Shown: positions 34,839 through 44,325 of the stretch, piece after piece
How the letters are laid out: each line of letters starts with the position of its first letter
How positions within the stretch are numbered: the first letter of the stretch is position 1
Assembly: GCF_002242805.1 (NCBI RefSeq)
Contig: NZ_MCGQ01000012.1
Coordinates: 186,001 to 250,000 of the forward strand
Direction: 5' to 3'
Length of the DNA stretch: 64,000 bases
Source: Streptomyces diastatochromogenes
Lineage (GTDB): Bacteria; Actinomycetota; Actinomycetes; Streptomycetales; Streptomycetaceae
Position numbers and translations under genes: made by a program
Notes under the pieces: model-generated
The model's database searches: none
Told to the model about the DNA's origin: nothing
What the model saw: the letters and a program-made list of their open reading frames with translations, nothing else

Positions 34839-35635
34839 CGCCTGGGTCCTCTTCGTTCATGGACTTCCTGTCGGACCACCAGCCGGAGCTACTGCCCGGC
34901 AACCGGCAGCTGCCGCCCACGCAGGGCGTGATCGAGGCGCCGCACGGGACGACCATCGTGGCCGTGACGTTCCCCGGTGGCGTGGTGCTCGCCGGTGACC
35001 GCCGGGCCACGATGGGCAACGTGATCGCGCAGCGGGACATCGAGAAGGTGTTCCCGGCGGACGAGTACTCGGCCGTCGGTATCGCCGGCACCGCCGGTCT
35101 GGCCGTCGAGATGGTCAAGCTCTTCCAGCTGGAACTGGAGCACTTCGAGAAGGTCGAGGGTGCCCAGCTGTCGCTGGAGGGCAAGGCGAACCGGCTGTCG
35201 ACCATGATCCGTTCCAACCTCGGCATGGCCATGCAGGGCTTGGCGGTGGTGCCGCTGTTCGCGGGGTACGACCTGGATCGGGAGAGGGGCCGCATCTTCT
35301 CCTACGACGTCACGGGCGGTCGTTCCGAGGAGCACAACTTCGCGGCGACGGGCTCCGGCTCGATCTTCGCGCGGGGTGCGATGAAGAAGCTGTTCCGCGG
35401 TGACCTGACCGAGGAGCAGGCCACGACCCTGGTGGTCCAGGCCCTGTACGACGCGGCTGACGACGACTCGGCGACCGGTGGTCCCGATGTCGCCCGCCGG
35501 ATCTACCCGATCATCACGGTGATCACCGAGGACGGTTTCCGCCGGCTCTCCGAGGACGAGGCCTCCGAGCTGTCCCGTGCGGTGCTCCAGCACCGCCTGG
35601 AGGAGCCGGACGGCCCCAAGGCCGCCCTGCTCTGA
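34790..35635 (+). CDS. prcB: 20S proteasome beta subunit
   Basis: Catalytic subunit of the 20S core, 281 residues from GTG 34790. The propeptide is about 53 residues and ends APHG before the N-terminal nucleophile Thr54 (TTIVAVTF). GDRRATMGN with the conserved Asp and Arg and the later Lys-containing active-site environment are normal. No ribosome site is obvious beyond GGAAGGAAA upstream, and the start lies inside the 3' end of the endonuclease VII relic. prcA follows after 60 bp, the standard order. Confidence 0.96.
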   Translation: MEANTRSTGRLPAAFLTPGSSSFMDFLSDHQPELLPGNRQLPPTQGVIEAPHGTTIVAVTFPGGVVLAGDRRATMGNVIAQRDIEKVFPADEYSAVGIAGTAGLAVEMVKLFQLELEHFEKVEGAQLSLEGKANRLSTMIRSNLGMAMQGLAVVPLFAGYDLDRERGRIFSYDVTGGRSEEHNFAATGSGSIFARGAMKKLFRGDLTEEQATTLVVQALYDAADDDSATGGPDVARRIYPIITVITEDGFRRLSEDEASELSRAVLQHRLEEPDGPKAALL

Positions 35636-35695
35636 GCGCGGGCCCGTTCTTATCGAGGTGATCCAGTGACCATGACAGAAAGGGACGGATAACCG

Positions 35696-36448
35696 GTGTC
35701 GACGCCGTTCTATGTCTCACCCCAGCAGGCCATGGCCGACCGGGCGGAGTACGCCCGGAAGGGCATCGCCCGCGGTCGCAGCCTGGTCGTGCTGCAGTAC
35801 GCCGACGGCATTGTGTTCGTCGGCGAGAACCCGTCCCGCGCGCTGCACAAGTTCAGCGAGATCTACGACCGGATCGGCTTCGCGGCCGCCGGTAAGTACA
35901 ACGAGTACGAGAACCTGCGGATCGGCGGTGTCCGGTACGCCGACCTGCGTGGTTACACCTACGACCGGGACGACGTGACCGCCCGCGGTCTGGCCAACGT
36001 CTACGCCCAGACGCTGGGCACGATCTTCTCCTCCGCGGCCGAGAAGCCGTACGAGGTGGAGCTGGTCGTCGCCGAGGTGGGGGAGACCCCCGAGGGTGAC
36101 CAGATCTACCGGCTGCCGCACGACGGTTCGATCGTCGACGAGCACGGCTCGGTGGCGGTGGGCGGCAACGCGGAGCTGATCAGCAACTACCTGGACCAGC
36201 GCCATCAGGACGGTATGACCCTGGCGGAGGCGCTGAAGCTGGCTGTGCAGGCGCTGTCCCGTGAGTCGAACGGCACGCAGCGGGAGATCCCCGCCGAGCG
36301 GCTGGAGGTCGCGGTGCTGGACCGCACCCGCCCGCAGTCGCGCAAGTTCAAGCGCATCGTCGGCCGCCAGCTCGGCCGCCTCCTGGAGGAGAACGGTGCG
36401 GCCACGGAGGCGGAGAGCTCCGAGGAGGAGGGCTCCGAGGAGGAGTAG
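35696..36448 (+). CDS. prcA: 20S proteasome alpha subunit
   Basis: Structural outer-ring subunit of 250 residues. It has the alpha-type N-terminus [22 protein letters not shown] and lacks the catalytic Thr; [18 protein letters not shown] and the [23 protein letters not shown] helix region are typical. The C-terminus is a run of Glu and Ser ([11 protein letters not shown]), usual in Streptomyces. GTG 35696 lies 60 bp behind prcB, and the two should be co-translated into the 28-mer that docks with ARC. Confidence 0.96.
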   Translation: MSTPFYVSPQQAMADRAEYARKGIARGRSLVVLQYADGIVFVGENPSRALHKFSEIYDRIGFAAAGKYNEYENLRIGGVRYADLRGYTYDRDDVTARGLANVYAQTLGTIFSSAAEKPYEVELVVAEVGETPEGDQIYRLPHDGSIVDEHGSVAVGGNAELISNYLDQRHQDGMTLAEALKLAVQALSRESNGTQREIPAERLEVAVLDRTRPQSRKFKRIVGRQLGRLLEENGAATEAESSEEEGSEEE

Positions 36449-36508
36449 GCCCCGTCTCGTCCCGCTCTGGTGTGCCCCGTCCGGTTCTCCGGTCGGGGCA
36501 CACGGCGT

Positions 36509-37525
36509 TCAGGGCGTGCGAGGCGGCGCCGTGGAGGCCCGTACGACCAGTTCCACCGGAATGTCCCCGTGCTCGGGCTCCCGGCCCTCCAGGACGGCCA
36601 GCAGGGCCTCCATTCCGCGTTCCCCGAACAGTTCGGCGTCGAGTCGTACCGTCGTCAGCTCGGGGTCGAGGGCCGTGGCCAGGGCCAGGTCGTCCAGGCC
36701 GGTCACGGAGACGTCGTCCGGCACGCGCAGGCCCAGGCGGCGCAGGGCCTTGTAGGCGCCGGCGGCGAGTTTGTCGTCGTCGCAGACCACCGCGGTCGGC
36801 CGGGGGCCGGGGGCGGTGAGCGCGGCCTCGGTGGCGGTCAGGGCGCCCTCGATGGAGATGGGTGCGGGGGCGGTACGGATCTCCGTCCCGGGTACGGCGG
36901 CGAGGCGTGCCGCCAGTTCCCGGGCGCGCATCTCGAACGTCCAGGAGGGCACGTCGGCGGCGAGGTGCAGGATGCGGCGGTGGCCGAGGGCCAGCAGGTG
37001 CTCGGCGACCTGGCGGACGCCGTCGGCGATGTCCAGGTTCACGGTCGCCGCGCCGAGGCTGCCCTCGGGGTCGCTGTCGAGCATGACCAGGGGGAGCTGG
37101 TCGCCGCGGATGGCGGTGAGGGCGTCGGCGGCCATGGAGGAGGCGATGACGCCGTCCAGGGCGGCCTGTGCGGAGGCGAAGGGGTCGCGGGCGGGGCCGA
37201 TGCCTTCGGGGGAGGGGTAGAGGACGACGCCGAAGCCGTGCCGGGCGGCGACTCGTGCGGCGCCCGTGTAGACGCCGGCGAAGAACTCGGTGGTGAGCGC
37301 GGGGACGACGAGCAGCACGGTGCGGGTGCGGCCGAGGCGCAGGTTGCGGGCGGCGAGGTTGGGCCGGTAGCCCAGTTCGCGTGCGGCCTCGCGTACGCGC
37401 TCTGCGGTGGTCTCGGAGACCCGGCCGCGCCACTTGTCGCCCAGCACGAGCGAGACGGCCGCCTGGGAGACGCCGGCCGCCTGTGCGACGTCACGGCTGG
37501 TCGGGCGCGTGCTGCTGCGTGCCAC
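36509..37525 (-). CDS. LacI-family transcriptional regulator
   Basis: A 338-residue repressor. The N-terminal helix-turn-helix TSRDVAQAAGVSQAAVSLVL and hinge YRPNLAARNLR are followed by a periplasmic-binding-like effector domain (TVLLVVPALTTEFFAGVY ... VTGLDDLALATALDPELTTVR). GTG 37525 is the start; AAGGAG lies 12 bases upstream. It diverges from an MFS transporter, and an inverted repeat at 37570-37596 in the gap is a candidate operator. The effector is presumably a sugar or the MFS substrate. The pair interrupts the proteasome cluster. Confidence 0.93.
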   Translation of the reverse strand: MARSSTRPTSRDVAQAAGVSQAAVSLVLGDKWRGRVSETTAERVREAARELGYRPNLAARNLRLGRTRTVLLVVPALTTEFFAGVYTGAARVAARHGFGVVLYPSPEGIGPARDPFASAQAALDGVIASSMAADALTAIRGDQLPLVMLDSDPEGSLGAATVNLDIADGVRQVAEHLLALGHRRILHLAADVPSWTFEMRARELAARLAAVPGTEIRTAPAPISIEGALTATEAALTAPGPRPTAVVCDDDKLAAGAYKALRRLGLRVPDDVSVTGLDDLALATALDPELTTVRLDAELFGERGMEALLAVLEGREPEHGDIPVELVVRASTAPPRTP

Positions 37526-37569
37526 CGTGGGCCTGCTCCTTCGTGTGGACGTGTGAACAGCGCACATGG

Positions 37570-37596
37570 TACGTATGAGAGGGGACGTTATACGTA
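37570..37596. promoter_or_regulatory. Inverted repeat operator between lacI-type gene and MFS gene
   Basis: TACGTAT (37570-37576) and ATACGTA (37590-37596) are exact inverse copies separated by 13 bp. The right half is itself in a near-palindrome, GTTATACGTAAC (37587-37598). The site ends 17 bp before the MFS start and lies 45 bp from the regulator start, ideal for dual repression. Confidence 0.6.
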
Positions 37597-37613
37597 ACAC
37601 TTGGAGGCGGGAC

Positions 37614-38873
37614 ATGGCCGCGGGATACCTGGAGATCCTCAGGGCGAGGCACGCGGCCCGCCTGCTGACCGGCACCCTGGTGGGCCGGCTGCCGAACGCG
37701 ACCGCGGCTATCGCGCTGGTGCTGTTCGTCCGCGCCGAGGGCGGCACGTACAGCCTGGCGGGCGCCCTCGCGGCCGTGTACGGCGTCGCCAACGCGGTGG
37801 GCCAGCCGGTGCTGGGCCGTCTCGTGGACCTGTACGGGCAGCCGCGCGTCCAGCTGCCCGCATCCGTCCTGTCCGCCCTCGCGATGACGGCCTTCGCCTT
37901 CTCCGGCACCGACCCGCTGCCCGTGGCGTACTGCACTGTCGCGGCGGCCGGCCTGTTCACCCCGCCCCTGGAGGGCGGCCTGCGTGCCCTGTGGCCGTCC
38001 GTGCTGCGCCGCGAGGAGCAGGTGCACACCGCGTACGCCATGGACGCCGTCGCGCAGGAAGTCATGTTCACGGTGGGCCCGTTGCTGGTGACCCTGTGCG
38101 TGTCGCTGTGGTCGGAGCGTGCGGCCCTGCTGGTGCTCAACGTCGTCGGGGTGCTCGGTGCCCTGTCCGTGGTCGTCTCGCCGCCCTCGCGCGCGTGGCG
38201 TTCGGCCCCGCGTGAGGCACACTGGTTGGGCGCCCTGCGCTCGCCGGGCCTGCTGGTGCTGCTCGGTGCCTTCCTGTTCGTGGGCATCGCGCTCGGCTCC
38301 ATCACCGTGGCCTCGGTGCCCTACGCCGACGCCCACGGCGGTGACGCGGTCTACGGCTGGCTGATGGCCGCGCTGGGCCTCGGGGCTCTCGTCGGCGGCA
38401 GCGTCTACGGCGCGCGCCAGTGGAGCGGTACGCCCGAACGGCGACTGCGGATCCTGGTGGCGCTTCTGGCGGTGTGTTACCTGCCGCTGCTGCTGATGCC
38501 CGGCGCGGTGGCCATGGTGCTGCTCACGGTGGTCTCCGGAGTGTTCCTGGCCCCGTGCATCGCCTGCGCGTTCATCATCGTCGACCGGCACGCCCCGAGG
38601 GGGACCGTCACCGAGGCGTTCTCCTGGCTTGTGACGACGTTCACCGTGGGTGCCTCGGTCGGAACGGGGCTGGCGGGCCCGGTGGTCCAGGCCGGTGGCG
38701 CGCTGTGGGGATTCGCGCTTCCGGGCGTCGCGGGGGCCGTGTCCCTGCTGGTCCTGCTCGCCACCGGACGGGTCCTCGCAGCTCCCGTGCGGAGCGGGGT
38801 TGTTGCGGCTTCATCGGAAAATGATCCAAATCGTGCTGCCGAACCCCGTTTCAGCTCAGGGGATCGGGCGTAA
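37614..38873 (+). CDS. MFS transporter
   Basis: A 419-residue major facilitator with about 12 hydrophobic spans. The loop between spans 2 and 3 reads GQPVLGRLVDLYGQPR, an A-motif-like segment; VYGWLMAALGLGALVGGSVYG begins the second half. ATG 37614 after GGAGGCGGG is favoured over an upstream Met at 37566. Substrate unknown; similarity in style to sugar-efflux or drug exporters only. Controlled most likely by the divergent LacI-type protein. Its TAA stop lies inside the -10 box of pafA, nine bases before that gene. Confidence 0.9.
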   Translation: MAAGYLEILRARHAARLLTGTLVGRLPNATAAIALVLFVRAEGGTYSLAGALAAVYGVANAVGQPVLGRLVDLYGQPRVQLPASVLSALAMTAFAFSGTDPLPVAYCTVAAAGLFTPPLEGGLRALWPSVLRREEQVHTAYAMDAVAQEVMFTVGPLLVTLCVSLWSERAALLVLNVVGVLGALSVVVSPPSRAWRSAPREAHWLGALRSPGLLVLLGAFLFVGIALGSITVASVPYADAHGGDAVYGWLMAALGLGALVGGSVYGARQWSGTPERRLRILVALLAVCYLPLLLMPGAVAMVLLTVVSGVFLAPCIACAFIIVDRHAPRGTVTEAFSWLVTTFTVGASVGTGLAGPVVQAGGALWGFALPGVAGAVSLLVLLATGRVLAAPVRSGVVAASSENDPNRAAEPRFSSGDRA

Positions 38874-38876
38874 TGT
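38848..38876 (+). promoter_or_regulatory. Probable leaderless promoter of pafA
   Basis: GTTTCA (38848-38853), 17-bp spacer, TAATGT (38871-38876), then six bases to the pafA ATG, and no Shine-Dalgarno. The MFS stop codon TAA is part of the -10. The same -35 hexamer and spacer as at arc suggest shared sigma-factor use. Confidence 0.5.
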
Positions 38877-38882
38877 TCAGTC

Positions 38883-40244
38883 ATGGACCGCCGCATTTTC
38901 GGGCTGGAGAACGAGTACGGCGTCACGTGCACGTTCAGGGGACAGCGGCGCCTGTCTCCTGACGAGGTGGCGCGGTACCTCTTCCGCCGTGTCGTGTCAT
39001 GGGGCCGCAGCAGCAATGTCTTTCTGCGAAACGGCGCCCGGCTCTATCTCGACGTGGGCTCACATCCGGAATACGCGACACCCGAATGTGACAACGTGAC
39101 CGAACTGGTCACCCACGACAAGGCCGGCGAGCGCATTCTCGAGGGACTCCTGGTGGACGCGGAACGACGCCTGCACGAGGAGGGAATCGCGGGCGACGTC
39201 TACCTCTTCAAGAACAACACCGACTCGGCGGGCAACTCCTACGGCTGCCACGAGAACTATCTGGTGGCACGGCACGGGGAGTTCTCCCGGCTCGCGGACA
39301 TCCTCATCCCCTTCCTGGTGACCAGGCAGCTGCTGTGCGGCGCGGGCAAGGTCCTGCAGACCCCGCGCGGTGCCGTCTACTGCGTCAGCCAGCGCGCGGA
39401 GCACATCTGGGAGGGCGTCTCCTCGGCGACGACCCGCTCCCGGCCCATCATCAACACCCGCGACGAACCGCACGCGGACGCCGAGCGCTACCGCCGCCTG
39501 CACGTCATCGTGGGCGACTCGAACATGTCCGAGACGACGATGCTGCTCAAGGTCGGCGCCACCGACCTGGTGCTGCGCATGATCGAGGCGGGCACCGTGA
39601 TGCGCGACCTCACCCTGGAGAACCCGATCCGGGCGATCCGCGAGGTCAGCCATGACATCACCGGCCGGCGCAAGGTGCGCCTGGCCAGCGGCCGGGAGGC
39701 CTCCGCGCTGGAGGTGCAGCGCGAGTACTTCGACAAGGCCGTGGACTTCTGCGACCGCCGTGGCATCCGCACGGGCACGGTCGCGCAGGTCCTGGAGCTG
39801 TGGGGCCGCACCCTGGACGCGATCGAGACAGAGGAACTCGACCGGATCGGCACCGAGATCGACTGGGTCATGAAGTACAAGCTCATCGAGCGGTACCGGG
39901 CCAAGCACAACATGACCATGTCGCACCCGCGGGTCGCCCAGATAGACCTCGCCTACCACGACATCCACCGGCGTCGTGGTCTGTACTACCTGCTGGAGAA
40001 AAGGGGCCAAGCCGCCCGGATCTGCAACGACTTGAAGATCTTCGAGGGCAAGTCGGTTCCCCCGCAGACCACTCGGGCCCGGCTGCGCGGCGACTTCATC
40101 CGCAGGGCGCAGGAACAGCGCCGGGACTTCACGGTCGACTGGGTGCACCTGAAGCTCAACGACCAGGCACAACGCACCGTGTTGTGCAAGGACCCGTTCC
40201 GTTCGGTGGACGACCGGGTGGAGAAGCTCATCGCCGGAATGTGA
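38883..40244 (+). CDS. pafA: Pup--protein ligase
   Basis: ATP-dependent ligase that links the C-terminal Glu of Pup to substrate Lys; 453 residues, glutamine-synthetase/carboxylate-amine ligase fold. [16 protein letters not shown] has the metal-binding acidic residues, and [20 protein letters not shown] and [20 protein letters not shown] parallel Dop. The Dop-specific loop is absent. The ATG follows a -10 box by six bases, pointing to a leaderless mRNA. A 12-bp terminator follows. Confidence 0.96.
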   Translation: MDRRIFGLENEYGVTCTFRGQRRLSPDEVARYLFRRVVSWGRSSNVFLRNGARLYLDVGSHPEYATPECDNVTELVTHDKAGERILEGLLVDAERRLHEEGIAGDVYLFKNNTDSAGNSYGCHENYLVARHGEFSRLADILIPFLVTRQLLCGAGKVLQTPRGAVYCVSQRAEHIWEGVSSATTRSRPIINTRDEPHADAERYRRLHVIVGDSNMSETTMLLKVGATDLVLRMIEAGTVMRDLTLENPIRAIREVSHDITGRRKVRLASGREASALEVQREYFDKAVDFCDRRGIRTGTVAQVLELWGRTLDAIETEELDRIGTEIDWVMKYKLIERYRAKHNMTMSHPRVAQIDLAYHDIHRRRGLYYLLEKRGQAARICNDLKIFEGKSVPPQTTRARLRGDFIRRAQEQRRDFTVDWVHLKLNDQAQRTVLCKDPFRSVDDRVEKLIAGM

Positions 40245-40295
40245 CAAAGGTATGTGAGTCAAGCGTTTCCGCACCGAATTGCCGGAACGCCACAC

Positions 40296-40324
40296 GGGCG
40301 CCGTACGTTTCCCGTACGGCGCCC
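40296..40324 (+). terminator. Terminator after pafA
   Basis: Perfect 12-bp stem GGGCGCCGTACG (40296-40307) with CGTACGGCGCCC (40313-40324), loop TTTCC, 51 bp past the pafA stop. TAGAGT near 40336 may be the -10 of the next gene. Confidence 0.8.
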
Positions 40325-40387
40325 TTCTCACGCCGTAGAGTTGCGCGCACGCCAATCCACAAGATCGACCGATTACGAGGCATCTCC

Positions 40388-41389
40388 GTGCGCCGACGCT
40401 CACTCCTCCTGGCCGCCGTTCCCGCAGGACTGGTCACGCTCGCCGCGTGCGGCGACGACAAGTCCGACTCCAGCAAGGCCAAGGCGTCGCCGTCGGCCTC
40501 GGCGTCCACGCCCCCGCCCAAGATCGTGGAGGGGCCGCTGCCGGCGATCACGGCGGGCACGAAGTTCGGCGAGAAGCCCACCGTCGCCAAGGGGCAGGGC
40601 GAGCCCTCGAAGAACCTCGCGGTCAAGACGGTCATCGCGGGCAACGGCCGCACGATCGCGGAGAACGACTTCATCCAGGCGAACTACCTGGGCCAGATCT
40701 GGAGCACCGCCAAGGTCTTCGACAACTCCTACGACCGCAACCGCCCGCTGCTCATCCAGCTCGCCAAGGGCAGCATCATCGACGGCTGGCGGTACGCGAT
40801 CGCGGGCAAGAAGGTGGGCAGCCGGATCGAGCTCTCCGTCCCGCCGGAGCTGGGGTACGGCAAGTCGGGCAACCCGCAGGCGGGCATCAAGGGCACCGAC
40901 ACCCTGGTCTTCGTCATCGACCTGATCGATGCCTTCAACTCCAAGAGCTCCGTCAAGGGCAAGCCCGTCCCGCAGACCGACGCCGCCCTGCCCAAGGTCG
41001 GCACCAACACCGACGGCAAAGAGCCGTCGATCACCGTTCCGAAGTCCGAGCCGCCGAAGAAGCTGGTGTCGAACTACGTCCTGGAGGGCGACGGCGACGA
41101 GCTCAAGGCGAACCAGGCGATCCTGTGCCAGTTCAAGGCCGTGGTCTGGGACGGCGGCAAGACGTTCCAGCAGACGTACGGCTCTGGGCGGCTCAGCCAG
41201 TTCTCGCTGGAGCAGATGCAGCAGGCCGTCAAGGGCCTGGCCCAGGGGCTGACCGGCAAGAAGGTGGGCAGCCGGGTGCTCGTCGTCGTACCGCCGGAGC
41301 TGGGCTACGGGGACAACCCGCCGAGCGGTGGTGCCGTCAAGAAGGGCTCCACGCTGGTGTTCTCGGTGGACATCCTGGCCGCGATGTAG
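40388..41389 (+). CDS. FKBP-type peptidyl-prolyl isomerase lipoprotein, two domains
   Basis: An exported folding catalyst of 333 residues. The N-terminus VRRRSLLLAAVPAGLVTLAACG ends in a lipobox LAAC (Cys near 21) with a twin-Arg-like RRR, followed by a Ser/Ala/Lys linker. Two FKBP domains follow: the first around IQANYLGQIWS ... VPPELGYGKSGNP, the second around ILCQFKAVVWDGG ... VPPELGYGDNPP. The second looks more diverged in its hydrophobic pocket. GTG 40388 follows GAGG. It is followed by a single-domain cytosolic FKBP. Confidence 0.92.
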   Translation: MRRRSLLLAAVPAGLVTLAACGDDKSDSSKAKASPSASASTPPPKIVEGPLPAITAGTKFGEKPTVAKGQGEPSKNLAVKTVIAGNGRTIAENDFIQANYLGQIWSTAKVFDNSYDRNRPLLIQLAKGSIIDGWRYAIAGKKVGSRIELSVPPELGYGKSGNPQAGIKGTDTLVFVIDLIDAFNSKSSVKGKPVPQTDAALPKVGTNTDGKEPSITVPKSEPPKKLVSNYVLEGDGDELKANQAILCQFKAVVWDGGKTFQQTYGSGRLSQFSLEQMQQAVKGLAQGLTGKKVGSRVLVVVPPELGYGDNPPSGGAVKKGSTLVFSVDILAAM

Positions 41390-41410
41390 CCGGCGCCGCG
41401 CTGCGCCGGC
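41389..41410 (+). terminator. Hairpin between the two FKBP genes
   Basis: GCCGGCG (41389-41395) pairs with CGCCGGC (41404-41410), 8-nt loop, beginning at the last base of the stop codon of the lipoprotein gene. Confidence 0.5.
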
Positions 41411-41484
41411 AATGGCGGGCGGCAGACCAGTCGGGATGAAAGACTGTCCGTGTTTCGTGTCGTACACAAGCAGGAGCTTTTGAC

Positions 41485-41856
41485 GTGAGCATCGACAAGC
41501 CCGAGATCGACTTCCCCGGCGGCGAGCCCCCGGCGGACCTCGAGATCAAGGACATCTGGGAGGGCGACGGCGAGGTGGCGCAGGCGGGTCAGACCGTCAC
41601 CGTCCACTACGTCGGCGTGGCCTTCAGCACGGGCGAGGAGTTCGACGCCAGCTGGAACCGGGGCACCCCGTTCCGCTTCCCGCTGGGTGGCGGCCGTGTC
41701 ATTCAGGGCTGGGACCTGGGCGTGCAGGGCATGAAGGTCGGCGGCCGCCGCCAGCTGACCATCCCCGCCCACCTCGCCTACGGCAACCAGAGCCCGACCC
41801 CGGCGATCAAGCCCGGCGAGACCCTGATCTTCGTGGTGGACCTGATCGCGGTCTGA
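41485..41856 (+). CDS. FKBP-type peptidyl-prolyl cis-trans isomerase, cytosolic
   Basis: A 123-residue single FKBP domain without signal peptide. The active-site pattern is complete: VTVHYVGVAFSTGEEFDASW, PFRFPLGGGRVIQGWDLGVQGM, RRQLTIPAHLAYGNQ and LIFVVDLIAV. GTG 41485 follows AGGAG. It lies between the FKBP lipoprotein and pafBC, and a strong terminator separates it from pafB. Confidence 0.95.
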   Translation: MSIDKPEIDFPGGEPPADLEIKDIWEGDGEVAQAGQTVTVHYVGVAFSTGEEFDASWNRGTPFRFPLGGGRVIQGWDLGVQGMKVGGRRQLTIPAHLAYGNQSPTPAIKPGETLIFVVDLIAV

Positions 41857-41902
41857 TCGTCGTACGGCCTGTTTACGGGTTCCGACCGGACCCGATCACC
41901 TG

Positions 41903-41930
41903 GGGCCCATGCCTGTCCGGGCATGGGCCC
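41903..41930 (+). terminator. Terminator after FKBP gene
   Basis: An 11-bp stem, GGGCCCATGCC (41903-41913) with GGCATGGGCCC (41920-41930), 6-nt loop, 46 bp past the stop. Confidence 0.75.
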
Positions 41931-42002
41931 TCGGCTTTGCCAGGCCCCTTGGGAGCGGTACGGTCATCGTCCGTAAGCACCATAAGAAGGCGAAGGGCGT
42001 CG

Positions 42003-42956
42003 ATGGCCATTGCCAAGGCCGAGCGGCTGATGAACCTCGCGCTGTGTCTGCTCGGGACGCGGCGGCCGCTCAGCAAGCGAGAGCTGCGCGAGTCCATTGA
42101 GGCCTACCTTGAAGCCGGCTCCGACGACTCCTTCAACCGGATGTTCGAGCGGGACAAGGACGATCTGCGCGAGCTGGGCCTGGTCATCGAGACCGTCGAG
42201 AACCTCGACGGAGAGGTCGGCTACCTCGCCCGCCGCGACAGCAACCGTCTGCCCCCCATCACCCTGGACGCCGAGGAGGCCGCCGCCCTCGGCCTCGCCG
42301 CGAAGGTCTGGCAGCAGGCCCGCCTCGCCGGAGCGGCCAGCGGCGCCCTGCAGAAGCTGCGTGCGGCGGGGCTGCCCGAGGACGTCGACCCGTACGAGGT
42401 CCACGGTGCCCTGGAGCCGCGCATCCCGGTGCACGAGGCCGCCTTCGAGCCGCTGATGCTGGCCTGCCGCGACCGGCGCCCGGTCGTCTTCGACTACCGC
42501 AAGGCCTCCGCCGCCCACCCCGAGCCCCGGCACGTCGAGCCGTGGGCCCTGGAGTGCTGGCGCGGCCACTGGTACCTGGCCGGCTGGGACCGCGACCGGG
42601 GCGCCGAGCGCGTCTTCCGGCTCTCCCGGATCACCGGCCGGGTCCGCTCGCGCGGTACGGGCTTCACCGCGCCCGTGCCCGACGTCGTCACCGTGCGCGA
42701 GACCGTCGCCGGCTGGGCGGGCGAGATCGCCGACCGTTCGGCGCTGATCAGGCTGCGTTCCGGTGCCGGGTACCCCCTTCGGGCGAAGGCCACCGAGGTC
42801 CGGGAACTCGGCGACGGCTGGGACGAGTTGGAGATTCCGTACGGGCACGGCCTGGACGCCTGGCTGGTGGAGTTCGGGCCGGACGTGGTCGTGGTGGAGC
42901 CGGCCGAGCTGCGGGCCGACGTGGTGGACCGGCTGCGCGCCGTGGCCAAGGGCTGA
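42003..42956 (+). CDS. pafB: WYL-domain transcriptional regulator PafB
   Basis: A 317-residue protein: N-terminal winged helix (AIAKAERLMNLALCLLGTRRPLSKRELRE, central part HTH), then a WYL domain with WALECWRGHWYLAGWDRDRG, the source of the family name, and a C-terminal WCX extension. With PafC it forms the DNA-damage activator characterised in mycobacteria, where WYL domains sense single-stranded nucleic acid. ATG 42003 has GAAGGCGAAGGG upstream. pafC follows after 18 bp. Despite the name it is not part of pupylation chemistry. Confidence 0.93.
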   Translation: MAIAKAERLMNLALCLLGTRRPLSKRELRESIEAYLEAGSDDSFNRMFERDKDDLRELGLVIETVENLDGEVGYLARRDSNRLPPITLDAEEAAALGLAAKVWQQARLAGAASGALQKLRAAGLPEDVDPYEVHGALEPRIPVHEAAFEPLMLACRDRRPVVFDYRKASAAHPEPRHVEPWALECWRGHWYLAGWDRDRGAERVFRLSRITGRVRSRGTGFTAPVPDVVTVRETVAGWAGEIADRSALIRLRSGAGYPLRAKATEVRELGDGWDELEIPYGHGLDAWLVEFGPDVVVVEPAELRADVVDRLRAVAKG

Positions 42957-42974
42957 GGGGATCGGAGCAGAACC

Positions 42975-44015
42975 ATGGCAGGCAAACCGGCCAGGCCCGT
43001 GAACGCCATCGACCAGACCCGGCGGATGCTCTCCCTGGTCACCTACCTCAGGGAGCGCCCCGGCGCCCGGATCGCCGACGTCGCGCGCGCCTTCGGCATC
43101 ACCGAGGACGAGCTGGTCTCCGACCTCGATCTGCTGCCCATGTGCGGCACCAGCTTCCGCGGCGGCGACCTGCTGGACATCGACACCGACGGCGAGCGCA
43201 TCTGGTGGCACAACCCGGCCGCGCTCGGCGAGGAGGCGGCCGAGCCGCTGCGGCTCGCCGCCGACGAGGCCACGGCCCTGCTGGTGGCCGCCCGCGCGGT
43301 GTCGACCCTGCCCGGCCTGCGGGAGAGCGACCGCCAGGCCCTGCTGCGGGCGACGGCCAAGGTGGAGACGGCGGCCGGTGAGACCGCCGGCGCCAGCTCC
43401 CGTCTCTCGGTGACCTTCGAGTCCGAGGGCGGCGTCTTCGCCGACGTCGACCGGGCGATCTCGGAGCGCCGCCGCCTGTGGATCCGCTACTACTCACCCG
43501 CACGTGACGAGGTCACCGAGCGCGAGATCGACCCGATCCGCCTGGTCAGCGTCGGCCACACCTATGTGGAGGCCTGGTGCCGCCGCTCCGAGGCCCGGCG
43601 CACCTTCCGGCTCGACCGGGTCGCCGAGATCAGGATCCTGGACGAGCCCTCCGCGCCGCCGGAGATCGAGCTGCGGGACCTCTCCGAGGCCCTGGTGCAG
43701 CCGGCCGCCGAGGACCCCGAGGTCGTGATCGAGGTCGGCCCCGGCGGCCGCTGGGTGGCCGAGTACTACCCGCACGACAGCGCCGATGAGCTTCCCGACG
43801 GCGGGCTGCGTATCACTCTGCGCACCCCCGATCCGACCTCCCTGCGCCGGCTGGCCCTGCGCCTGGGCCGCGACGGCAGGATCGTCTCGCCACCCGAGCT
43901 GGCCGACAGCGCCCGCCGGGCGGCCCGCGAGGCCCTGGCGGCGTACGACACACCGCCGACGGCGGTGCACGGTGATCACGACGGGCAGTGCGACAGGCAG
44001 GAGCGAGGGCTTTGA
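42975..44015 (+). CDS. pafC: WYL-domain transcriptional regulator PafC
   Basis: A 346-residue partner of PafB with the same layout: N-terminal helix-turn-helix (RMLSLVTYLRERPGARIADVARAF), a middle helical part, WYL core with RRRLWIRYYSPARDE and VGHTYVEAWCRRSEARRTFRLDRV, and a WCX tail. In this copy the W-Y-L triplet reads as T-Y-V-E-A-W. The stop overlaps the TTG start of the next small gene (TTGA), so translation may be coupled. Confidence 0.93.
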   Translation: MAGKPARPVNAIDQTRRMLSLVTYLRERPGARIADVARAFGITEDELVSDLDLLPMCGTSFRGGDLLDIDTDGERIWWHNPAALGEEAAEPLRLAADEATALLVAARAVSTLPGLRESDRQALLRATAKVETAAGETAGASSRLSVTFESEGGVFADVDRAISERRRLWIRYYSPARDEVTEREIDPIRLVSVGHTYVEAWCRRSEARRTFRLDRVAEIRILDEPSAPPEIELRDLSEALVQPAAEDPEVVIEVGPGGRWVAEYYPHDSADELPDGGLRITLRTPDPTSLRRLALRLGRDGRIVSPPELADSARRAAREALAAYDTPPTAVHGDHDGQCDRQERGL

Positions 44016-44305
44016 ACGAGTCTCCGGTGTCCGGTGCGGGTGAGATGACGGTGGCGGCCGCATTCGCCGGGATGAAGAGAGTGGTCCCCGTGGTGTTCAA
44101 GGCCGGCTGCCCGGACTGCCGGGGCCGCTTCGAGCTCGCCGCGAGCGCGCTGCGCCTCGCCATCGGTGCCACCAGCCGGACGACGTTCTACTCCTTCACC
44201 TGCCCCGACTGCGGCACCGCGGTGCGCAAGCCCGCCGGGGAGCGCATCGTCGAGCTGCTCACCGGCGGCGGTGTCAGGACCCTGCGGCTGCACTCCACCG
44301 TGTAG
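44012..44305 (+). CDS. Small zinc-ribbon-like protein of unknown function
   Basis: A 97-residue protein not assigned to a characterised family. Two CxxC pairs, AGCPDCRGRF and FTCPDCGTAV, separated by about 33 residues, predict one zinc site. The segment SALRLAIGATSRTTFYSF between them is conserved-looking. TTG 44012 is chosen for the GGAGCGAGGG ribosome site and coupling with the pafC stop; ATG 44045 or ATG 44072 are possible. Expression with pafBC suggests a link with that regulator, but this is inference. Confidence 0.75.
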   Translation: MNESPVSGAGEMTVAAAFAGMKRVVPVVFKAGCPDCRGRFELAASALRLAIGATSRTTFYSFTCPDCGTAVRKPAGERIVELLTGGGVRTLRLHSTV

Positions 44306-44325
44306 GACCGTCTAGGCTCGACGTC

